A stretch of 64,000 bases of DNA from Pseudomonadota bacterium (lineage in GTDB: Bacteria; Desulfobacterota; Desulfarculia; Desulfarculales; Desulfarculaceae), in the NCBI GenBank assembly GCA_018902755.1, contig JAHIQI010000037.1:1-64000 (forward strand), in the 5' to 3' direction. The notes below the pieces were generated by a model, which saw only the letters and a list, made by a program, of their open reading frames with translations, ran no database searches and was not told the origin of the DNA. The position numbers were made by a program, and so were the translations under genes. Below are positions 57,245 to 64,000 of this stretch, piece after piece; position 1 is the stretch's first letter, and every line of letters begins with the position of its first letter.

Positions 57245-58129
57245 CTAACTTGGTCTTACCCCGCGTACGGTGATTCCGTAATGGTCAACCAAGCGGTGAA
57301 TAATTTCAAGCTTGGCTTCTTTGAACCATTGCTCCACTTCCTCCAAGGTGTGGCGGGTGCAGAGCTGGGGATGATACCAGTCGTAGTTGATGGCGGCGTT
57401 GTCTTCAAAGCTAAGGGATGGGTTCCAAAAGCACTTCAAAAAGAAGTGATAGATAAGCCGCTGAACGTCATACTCGCCTGCTTCGATGCCAAGTACGCGC
57501 ACGTCGGGGACGGTGACCTTGGTATCCAATTCCGAGAGCAACTTGCCTAGCTCGGTCACTTCCCGCATGTCGCTCATGGCTTGTTCATAGGGCAGGGAGG
57601 AAATAGCCGAACGGATAAAATCATCGGCGTATTCGCGCATGGGCGCCTTTTGCTTATAAACATATATGGCGATTTCGCCGTCATTCGCCAGCCTCTGGCA
57701 GAGGTTCAAAAAGGCCGCGCGTGGGTCTGAGGTGTGGTGCAGTACTTCTTGGCAATAGATTAAATCGAAAGTACCTAAGTCGGACAAGTCCTCCAAAATA
57801 TTCTTTTGCTGGACCCGCACATTTTTGAATTCCGCCAGGTTTTCCTGGGCCACATGAGCCGCGGTTAGGTCGATTCCCAAAATGTTGGAAGAAGTAGGCG
57901 CGTACATGCTTAGAAGGGCGGTCACGCGGCCATTTCCGCAACCCGCATCCAGGATGCGGGACCGCCCGGCCAGCCATTGCTTAAATGCATCGGGATTATC
58001 AAAGCCGTTGCGGCGCAAAATCCAATTGAATATGTCGGAGCCTTCTTTGAGCGTTTCAGAGAAAGCCAACTCCCGGTTGTTTTCCCATTTGTCCTTGAAG
58101 CTTGAAAAAGTTTGGTCTGATTTGGCCAT
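57245..58129 (-). CDS. Class I SAM-dependent methyltransferase
   Basis: A 294-residue methyltransferase. Motif I is ILDAGCGNGRVTALLS, the post-I acidic residue is in ILGIDLTAAHVAQ, and motif IV is FDLIYCQEVLHHTSDP. The C-terminal ~100 residues form a variable acceptor domain (RLIYHFFLKCFWNPS). In this operon it may methylate a sugar or the chain terminus, but the substrate is not evident. Confidence 0.82.
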   Translation of the reverse strand: MAKSDQTFSSFKDKWENNRELAFSETLKEGSDIFNWILRRNGFDNPDAFKQWLAGRSRILDAGCGNGRVTALLSMYAPTSSNILGIDLTAAHVAQENLAEFKNVRVQQKNILEDLSDLGTFDLIYCQEVLHHTSDPRAAFLNLCQRLANDGEIAIYVYKQKAPMREYADDFIRSAISSLPYEQAMSDMREVTELGKLLSELDTKVTVPDVRVLGIEAGEYDVQRLIYHFFLKCFWNPSLSFEDNAAINYDWYHPQLCTRHTLEEVEQWFKEAKLEIIHRLVDHYGITVRGVRPS

Positions 58130-58164
58130 GACAGCTACTTTCTGAATAGGCTAGAGCTGATCAA

Positions 58165-60015
58165 TCAGGAACATCCTTGGTTAGGCTCACCCAGGTAGGA
58201 CGTTCTGAATTGGTCGACCTGGGCATTCACCACTATATTTTTCGAGTGATACTTTTTCATCCAGGCCCGCGCGTCCGATCCAGCCTGCTTCAGCTTTTCG
58301 GGATGTTGGTACAACTCAACGATAGCTTGAATTATGTCGTCTTCCGTGCGGCAATTGATTACCGGGGGGCATTGGGGGTATTGGCGCAACACGACGCTTT
58401 CATCGAGGTAGGTCATTATGGGAGCGCCGACCGCCATTGCTTTGAACAGAACCCCACCGAAAGCGCCAAGCAAAAATTGGTCTACAACGCAGTGGGCGGC
58501 TCTGGCCATACGTTCGAAAGCGACAATGGCCATGGGCTCAACCCACTTTACATTTTGCGAAAATCCCAGCTCGTTTATCAATGCTTTGGTCTGCTTCACG
58601 TTTTTGCCCCATTGGCAGCAAACAAGGCCCAGAGAGAGCCCCTGCTTGCGTAAGGCGCCAACCGCCCGGATGAACACATCGTTCGCCTTGTCGGCATAGC
58701 CGGTGCCGGGCACCCAGTCCTGGCGGGTTGGGAAGAAGAACAGCATTTCGCAGTTCAGCTCCTGACACAAACTTTGGCGGTCCTTTTCCCAATCCGAGAC
58801 GGCCAGCCCGTGGTCCTCGTCATAGGGGTGGTTGATCAGGGTGTAGCGGCCTGGAGCAAGCTTCTCCGCGCTGGCCACGCAGTCGGTGTTGGTGACGAAA
58901 ACATGTTGGGCCATGCGATAAGCCAGGGATGTGGCCCTGCCCACCGAGGTATCTTGATATGGTATCTCCCTGATGGTGCCGTGCTCCAGGGCGAAATAAC
59001 TTTTGCCGGCTATCATCGGAATGATGGGGTCGGTGGAATAAGCGATGATGAAATCGTAGTTTTCAAATAACCGCTTCCAAAGAGAAATTATGTTTTGGTA
59101 ACTGATCAAGTCGCCATAAGAAAGAGAGTCCTCGCGGTCGGGAAATTCTTGGCGATATTTATCTATTAAATAATTTACTCTATAATTAAACTGTGAGTCA
59201 GTTGTTGTGAGTTTTCTGGATAAAACCACCAGTGGCAATCTGATTACTAGGCGCAGTGATTTTAGGAAGACTTGAATTGATAGTAAGGCAGCGCTTGTCA
59301 CATATTTAAATATATTTAGCAATATTTCAATCAAGCGCGGGATTGCCAGATTTTTGTTACCAGCTTTGGAGCGTTTGATATGGTGTTTGGCGGTCTTCCA
59401 TTTGCTTGATATTTTATGCATGAGTTTGTCGAAATAGTTAGTATCATTAAGTTCGTCGTCGATTATGGCAATAAATGATATATATTTATTTTTGGCCTTG
59501 TGTAAAACATGCCGAGTCATCTTCCATGACTTTGCAAACAAATCCATGATTTTTTGTACAAATGGAGGCCCTTTGTCAAACGGGCTGTAGCCACTACGAG
59601 ATACGAGCTTTTTCCAAAGTATTTCCGCCTCGCCTTGATCGCCTTTTCTTTTGGCTACAAGGTACTCGATGCATGTTTTGATGGGGCCTTGGGCAAACCA
59701 CTTGGGGCGGTTGCATGTTTTTATACCGGCGACGATCCAGTTCGGTTTGAAAGGGTCTAATATCGGCCCTGAAAACTCAACGTCTTCCCACTCGTAACAA
59801 CCCATTATGTGATAATAATCATAACAAATGACATCACAGTCAATACCGGCCGAGATAAGCAACTTGGCGTTGTTGTAGGCGTTGTTGGCAATATTGCCTA
59901 TGTGCAGAACCCTGGGGATGCGCCCGTGTTTACGCTCGAAATCCGCCAACCACTTGCTGTTTTCGCATGACAAAGATGTTACAGGCAATTTGTTTGACCT
60001 TTTCGAGTTAGCCAT
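58165..60015 (-). CDS. Large glycosyltransferase-like protein
   Basis: A 616-residue protein with an N-terminal GT-B-like start (RIPRVLHIGNIANNAYNNAK), an AT-rich middle (~165-290) with a hydrophobic, lysine-rich stretch predicted to associate with membrane, and a C-terminal donor domain: FFPTRQDWVPGTGYADKAND and CVVDQFLLGAFGGVLFKAMA. The middle has clearly lower GC than its neighbours. It is related to the two other glycosyltransferases of this operon, but the mid-section is extra. Sugar specificity unknown. Confidence 0.72.
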   Translation of the reverse strand: MANSKRSNKLPVTSLSCENSKWLADFERKHGRIPRVLHIGNIANNAYNNAKLLISAGIDCDVICYDYYHIMGCYEWEDVEFSGPILDPFKPNWIVAGIKTCNRPKWFAQGPIKTCIEYLVAKRKGDQGEAEILWKKLVSRSGYSPFDKGPPFVQKIMDLFAKSWKMTRHVLHKAKNKYISFIAIIDDELNDTNYFDKLMHKISSKWKTAKHHIKRSKAGNKNLAIPRLIEILLNIFKYVTSAALLSIQVFLKSLRLVIRLPLVVLSRKLTTTDSQFNYRVNYLIDKYRQEFPDREDSLSYGDLISYQNIISLWKRLFENYDFIIAYSTDPIIPMIAGKSYFALEHGTIREIPYQDTSVGRATSLAYRMAQHVFVTNTDCVASAEKLAPGRYTLINHPYDEDHGLAVSDWEKDRQSLCQELNCEMLFFFPTRQDWVPGTGYADKANDVFIRAVGALRKQGLSLGLVCCQWGKNVKQTKALINELGFSQNVKWVEPMAIVAFERMARAAHCVVDQFLLGAFGGVLFKAMAVGAPIMTYLDESVVLRQYPQCPPVINCRTEDDIIQAIVELYQHPEKLKQAGSDARAWMKKYHSKNIVVNAQVDQFRTSYLGEPNQGCS

Positions 60016-60034
60016 GTGGCCCTTTGGTATGCTT

Positions 60035-60982
60035 TTATGTTAGATAATCTTCGAGGTGCTTCGAGGCTACATCGAGCGCGGCGACAAAGTTAACTTTGTC
60101 CTCATCGGTTATGGTATTTTGATCGATAAAATATTTGATGCACTGCGAAACATCGGCAGAAGTAGAGTAATTTTTAGTGGCCGTATAAAATAGCTCATGG
60201 CCGCCGCGATGACCTACGGACAAGTCGAGGAACGCGGCTAGTTGGGCTACCAAGGCATCTTTGCACCTTGCGATGAATGGGCTTACCGGGTTGCGGGAAC
60301 TCACCCCTTTGATGGCAAAGGTGGTAGCGATAATTTGCAAAAACTCCTCTGGATCAAAGGCATGATGGTTGGGGCCTGGGTCTGGTTCAGGGTATTCACG
60401 CGTATGGCTAAGACGATAAACCATATGGCGAAAATGCATTAAAGCTCCGGACAACCAACCATCAGTATCAGACAAACGCTTGGATTGCAGCGGCTCTCTG
60501 CCAATCAAAACGCCATGCTCGTCAAGGACCCGGTTGATCTCCTCCAGTGCTTTGATGAGTAGGTCGTCATGAATATGGTGGAATGCGCTTGAAACGATGA
60601 CGATGTCAAAGCTGCCGGAATCAAACGGTAGGTCAAAAAAACTGCCTACCTTGAATTTGCCGTCTGGATAGAGGGCTTGGGCCTGCTCTATCATTTTGGG
60701 CGACAGGTCCACTCCAACTATATTGTCGGTACCTTCCAAATTGTCGGTACCTTCCAACTTGGCTGCGAACATGCCCCACAACGAGGCAGGGCCGCAGGCA
60801 AGATCGAGAACCCGGTCTTGGCGGTGATAGTGCTCACAGACGTAGTCCACGAACTGCGAATCAAAATAACTCATTATGGGTGATTCGTGATAATCACGAT
60901 TGTAGCGCTCCGCGATACGGTCTTCGAAATCCTTTTCCAAGGCATCGGTGGGAGTCGGTGAAATTTTTGTGGGGTCCGTCAT
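60035..60982 (-). CDS. SAM-dependent methyltransferase
   Basis: A 315-residue methyltransferase with motif I VLDLACGPASLWGMFA, motif II-like IVGVDLSPKMIEQA, and FDIVIVSSAFHHIHDDLL. An in-frame 18-bp tandem duplication (two copies encoding LEGTDN near residues 75-88) lies between motifs I and II. The C-terminal domain contains VSRCIKY-like AT-rich sequence and is variable. The substrate is probably a sugar or lipid carrier of the cluster. Confidence 0.8.
   Translation of the reverse strand: MTDPTKISPTPTDALEKDFEDRIAERYNRDYHESPIMSYFDSQFVDYVCEHYHRQDRVLDLACGPASLWGMFAAKLEGTDNLEGTDNIVGVDLSPKMIEQAQALYPDGKFKVGSFFDLPFDSGSFDIVIVSSAFHHIHDDLLIKALEEINRVLDEHGVLIGREPLQSKRLSDTDGWLSGALMHFRHMVYRLSHTREYPEPDPGPNHHAFDPEEFLQIIATTFAIKGVSSRNPVSPFIARCKDALVAQLAAFLDLSVGHRGGHELFYTATKNYSTSADVSQCIKYFIDQNTITDEDKVNFVAALDVASKHLEDYLT
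60728..60763. repeat. 18-bp tandem duplication inside the methyltransferase gene
   Basis: The block TTGTCGGTACCTTCCAA occurs twice in immediate succession. It is in frame on the minus strand and repeats six residues (LEGTDN). This looks like a recent slippage event. Confidence 0.85.
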
Positions 60983-61065
60983 GTCGCGAGCCTTGTCATG
61001 CGCTAAGACTTCTCAAACAAACCGTGGAGAGGGCAACCCGGTACTCAGTCCGGTCATGAATAATG

Positions 61066-62841
61066 CTAATTGAATTTTAGCAGGCTCACTCTGGCCCGGT
61101 GATTTACGGCTCCAAATTGCACCGAATAAATCTCTCTTGATACGTGAAATTTCATGGCTGATATTTTTCTGTCAAAGGTCTCTACCTCGGATTGCACTAT
61201 GTCCTTGTGCCAGGGAGAGGTTACCACGGTCACCGTAATATCGTAATCGCCCGAGGAGAAGTGGTTTTCGTCAAAATGGAAACTCAGGGTCACCTTTTTT
61301 GCCCCTGTGGTGTCCAACGGCTGCTCAAAATCGGATGGCTGCCAGAAGATATAAACGCCGTCCGACCTGTTTATCTGCAGGCAGATGCAAAATTTGGGCG
61401 CATCATCCAGGCAGTCTGCGTCAACCTTGACCAGGAAGGGCTCGCCCTCTCGCACCATGTTGGTCTCACCGCTTTCGGTGCACACCTTTACCGAGGTGAT
61501 TTCAATGGGTGAGAGGCGCCGGTGCTGAGCCAGGACGAGGGCGTCTTCCTTGGTCTGCTGATTGGCGGGCATGATAACGCCGCCGGCCGTAAAGCGGGTC
61601 CAGCCGTCCGCGAGGGACTCCTTGGACAAGACTTCCAGTGGTGTCCAGGCCGCCTCCGTCAAATCAATGGACTCCAACACAAGGTCGGGCTGGTAGCCCT
61701 CGGACAGGGCCACCCAATCTGCCCGCACCTCCCAGGGCTGCTCGATGTATGCCTCCGGTCGGCGAACCAGGAAATGGCCGCCCTTGCGGGCCCCGGTGCG
61801 TGAGACCAGCATGCGCGAGGCGACGCCTTGCTTGGTGAACAGGCGGCCCCATTCGCAGCCCAGGGCGTCGATATAAGAAGCCATACCCTGGTCCTCGGCA
61901 TCCACGGGCACGTCCAGGCAGTCCTCGCGGGAGCCGTCTTGCCAACGCACCCTGAGGTCGCGCACATAGTAAACCCCGCCCGCGCCGGCGTCATTGGGGG
62001 CGCGCAGGCGCAAGCGCACCATCTCCGGGTCCGGGATGTCATCCGGCGAGGCGAAATGGAGGCTCTTCTCCACCCGCTGGATATTGGCCTCGCGCACCGA
62101 TTCGTCATCGCTACGGGCCATGTCCTCGTCGTATTTGGCGGTGACGTAGTCCACGGGCCCCATGAGCCGGATGCCGCCGCTCTCCAGCCAGATGGCGGTG
62201 TCGCATAACTGGCGCACCGCGGCGATGGCGTGGCTGACGAACAAAAGCGCCTTGCCCTTGTCGCACATCTCCTTCATGCGGCGCATGGCCTTGCCCGCGA
62301 AGTAGCCGTCCCCAACCCCCAGCACCTCGTCCACGATGAGGATCTCCGGGCTGATGGCCGTGGCGATGGCGAAAGACAGGCGGGCGCTCATGCCGGTGCT
62401 GTAGGTCTTGACCGGCTGATGGATGAAGGCGCCCAGTTCGGCGAAATCCACGATGTCCCTGGTAAGCCCGGAGATTTGGGCGGTGGAGCAGCCCTGCAGC
62501 AGCAGGTTGAACCTGATGTTCTCGATGCCGGTTTGCTCCAAGTTCCAGGCGGGCACCAGGCTGAGCAGGGCTGATATCTTGCCGTTCACCTCCACCGACC
62601 CGGAGGTAGGGAGCAGGTTGCCCGCTATGATTTGCAAGAGGGTGCTTTTGCCCGCGCCGTTGGGCCCGATGATGCCCACTCTCTGGCCGGAGCGCACGCT
62701 GAAGGAAACATCGCGCAGGGCCCAGAACAAGTCGTGCCGCACGCCTCCCAGCACCATTTCCTTGAGTATGTCCATGGGCCGGGGATACAGGGGGTAGGCT
62801 TTGGACAGGCCGCTTATTTCGATGACCTTGTCGCCGCTCAC
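61066..62841 (-). CDS. wzt: ABC transporter ATP-binding protein, Wzt-type with long C-terminal region
   Basis: A 591-residue protein. Residues ~1-235 are the ATPase: Walker A GPNGAGKSTLLQIIAGN, ABC signature YSTGMSARLSFAIA and Walker B ILIVDEVLGVGD. The C-terminal ~140 residues resemble the Wzt carbohydrate-recognition beta-sandwich (EPFLVKVDADCLDDAP, FSSGDYDITVTV). Between them (~240-440) lies an extra segment with beta-rich sequence (VRLRLRAPNDAGAGG, GHFLVRRPEAYIEQPWEV) not usual in Wzt. With Wzm it exports a lipid-linked polysaccharide, and the C-terminal part should recognise the chain end. GTG-type overlaps join it to wzm. Confidence 0.87.
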   Translation of the reverse strand: MSGDKVIEISGLSKAYPLYPRPMDILKEMVLGGVRHDLFWALRDVSFSVRSGQRVGIIGPNGAGKSTLLQIIAGNLLPTSGSVEVNGKISALLSLVPAWNLEQTGIENIRFNLLLQGCSTAQISGLTRDIVDFAELGAFIHQPVKTYSTGMSARLSFAIATAISPEILIVDEVLGVGDGYFAGKAMRRMKEMCDKGKALLFVSHAIAAVRQLCDTAIWLESGGIRLMGPVDYVTAKYDEDMARSDDESVREANIQRVEKSLHFASPDDIPDPEMVRLRLRAPNDAGAGGVYYVRDLRVRWQDGSREDCLDVPVDAEDQGMASYIDALGCEWGRLFTKQGVASRMLVSRTGARKGGHFLVRRPEAYIEQPWEVRADWVALSEGYQPDLVLESIDLTEAAWTPLEVLSKESLADGWTRFTAGGVIMPANQQTKEDALVLAQHRRLSPIEITSVKVCTESGETNMVREGEPFLVKVDADCLDDAPKFCICLQINRSDGVYIFWQPSDFEQPLDTTGAKKVTLSFHFDENHFSSGDYDITVTVVTSPWHKDIVQSEVETFDRKISAMKFHVSREIYSVQFGAVNHRARVSLLKFN

Positions 62842-63677
62842 ACCAGGCTCCCAAACATGGGTTTGGTCCGTTTGAACAAGCGATAGCCACCGGTAAAAGC
62901 GAGGATGGACCAGGCGAAGAAGATTACCCAGGCCCAGGGATGGGCGATTCTGCCGAAGTAGATTACGTCCTGGTAGACCCAGGTCATGTAGGTGAAGGGG
63001 TTGGCCCAGATTATGGGCCGGAATATCTCGGGCACCCAGCCGGGCAGAAAAACCACCGGCATCAGGAAGATGGCCACCAGGCTGAATAGCTGGACGAAAT
63101 CTTTTATGTCCTTAAAAAAGACGGCCACCGCGCTGAGGATGAAGGCCACTCCGAGCATGGCCAGTATTTGAACCAATAGCACCAGCGGCAGCAGGGCCCA
63201 GGTTGCCATGAACACATGCTGGGACGCGGCCACGTAAATGAGCGTTGCCAGGATTCCCGTAAACCAAATCACCAGGGAAGAGGCCACGTCGCGTATGGGC
63301 AGTATCTCTATGGGGAAGATGAACTGCTTGACCAGGGAGGCGTTGGCGATGACGGCGGTGACTGAGGTGCTCATGGCCATCTGGAAGGTCAGCCAGGGGA
63401 TGAGGCCGGAGAGTATGTAAGTGGTGTAATCCAGGGGCAGTTCCCTGGTGCCTCCGATGCGCTGGGCGAAGACTATGCCGAACAGGAAAAGATAGAGCAG
63501 GGTGATGGCCAGGGGGTGCAGGATGACCCAGAAACCACCCAGGAATTGGCCCTTGTAGCGGCCGAAGATATTTTCCTTGGACATTTCATAGATCAGGCGG
63601 GCATGAGGGCGCATGAAAACCCAGGCCTCTTTCAAGGCCCTGTAGTTGGTCACCGGGTTGAAGATGCGCAAAAACAT
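62838..63677 (-). CDS. wzm: ABC-2 polysaccharide export permease Wzm
   Basis: A 279-residue permease with six hydrophobic helices, starting with a cytoplasmic RALKEAWVFMRPHARLIYEM segment. LLYLFLFGIVFAQRIGG and YILSGLIPWLTFQMAM are typical of ABC-2 exporters of O-antigen and capsule. It overlaps wzt by 4 nt (ATGA type), so the two are coupled into one exporter. Confidence 0.9.
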   Translation of the reverse strand: MFLRIFNPVTNYRALKEAWVFMRPHARLIYEMSKENIFGRYKGQFLGGFWVILHPLAITLLYLFLFGIVFAQRIGGTRELPLDYTTYILSGLIPWLTFQMAMSTSVTAVIANASLVKQFIFPIEILPIRDVASSLVIWFTGILATLIYVAASQHVFMATWALLPLVLLVQILAMLGVAFILSAVAVFFKDIKDFVQLFSLVAIFLMPVVFLPGWVPEIFRPIIWANPFTYMTWVYQDVIYFGRIAHPWAWVIFFAWSILAFTGGYRLFKRTKPMFGSLV

Positions 63678-63734
63678 TCAGCTACACAGTTTCGTTGCCG
63701 GGTCAGGATAATGATAAAACGCCTTGTGAGTCTT

Positions 63735-64000
63735 CTAGGCCATGAAGGCTTCACACCACTTTTCCAGGCTGAGCATGGACCAGATCAAAAGGCGGCGGTT
63801 TTCCCTGCCTTCCAGGTGGTCGCTTATCAAGGACCTGACCACCTTGGGATCAAGGTAATTGTAAATATTGGCCCGGTCGTTGAAAAGCTTCTGCTTAACG
63901 TACTCGATGCTCTCGCCCTTGAACCAGGTGGCGTCGGGAGCGGAGAAGCCCTGCTTTTCGCCGTTGGTGATGGCTTCGGGTATGTAGCGCTCCATGGCCT
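63735..64000 (-). CDS. Asparagine synthetase C-terminus (runs off right edge)
   Basis: The 3' end of a gene whose start lies beyond the window. The visible residues (YIPEAITNGEKQGFSAPDAT, then TWFKGESIEYVKQKL and RLLIWSMLSLEKW) are the C-terminal end of an AsnB-type synthetase. The KKQGF-like block is the conserved segment near the ATP site. The internal ATG at 63995 is not a start. It precedes wzm in the same direction and is the third AsnB relative in the window. Confidence 0.82.
   Translation of the reverse strand, partial: AMERYIPEAITNGEKQGFSAPDATWFKGESIEYVKQKLFNDRANIYNYLDPKVVRSLISDHLEGRENRRLLIWSMLSLEKWCEAFMA

Overview
The window is high-GC bacterial chromosome that best fits an anaerobic Desulfobacterota (a Desulfarculales-like sulfate reducer). 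This is an inference from gene content: HdrA/MvhD electron-transfer proteins beside methylene-tetrahydrofolate reductase subunits, at least three selenoprotein genes, a GrdB-like reductase subunit, and a non-canonical lipoate-assembly operon. There is no rRNA or CRISPR array; two tRNA genes (Asp, Val) and one tRNA-Asp fragment are present.

Region 1 (1-6.7 kb) is a mobile-element graveyard. It holds remnants of IS21 (istA truncated, istB intact), IS3, ISL3 and IS256 elements, one apparently intact IS110 transposase with a possible bridge-RNA leader, a cytidylate-kinase-like gene with a repeat-containing leader ORF, and a GrdB-like gene read through an in-frame TGA. It ends at a 52-nt fragment of tRNA-Asp.

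Region 2 (6.7-20.9 kb) carries an ACT/PaaK pair and then the most interesting locus, metF-hdrA-mvhD-metV-metF. Both hdrA and mvhD need UGA decoded as selenocysteine, at positions normally held by conserved cysteines, and each has a candidate SECIS hairpin 13-15 nt downstream. HdrA is about 1488 residues and contains an inserted GltD/NfnB-type NAD(P)H module plus a second HdrA-like half. A strong terminator closes the operon. A sensor kinase, a receiver-PAS-kinase hybrid and a divergent CheY-like receiver follow, then the tRNA pair.

Region 3 (20.9-35.6 kb) reads leftward as housekeeping operons: tig-clpP-clpX-lon; a lipoate-assembly cluster (LplA-DUF116 fusion, LipT-like flavoprotein, two LipS-like radical SAM enzymes); and a TIGR03960-type radical SAM protein coupled to RNase G. 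A MITE-like element with 26-bp inverted ends sits at 35563-35821.

Region 4 (35.8-50.4 kb) is mixed core metabolism and transport: beta-CASP nuclease, LOG-family protein, cyclophilin, endonuclease III, ACT and DUF711 pair, an amber-interrupted AEC carrier, asparagine synthetase, PCMT, SixA, and APC, MATE and MFS transporters.

Region 5 (50.7-64 kb) is a surface-polysaccharide cluster. It has glycosyltransferases, a nucleotide-sugar epimerase, two SAM methyltransferases, two asparagine-synthetase-like amidotransferases (one running off the right edge) and a Wzm/Wzt ABC exporter with an unusually long Wzt. Base composition drops at 58-61 kb, consistent with horizontally acquired O-antigen genes.
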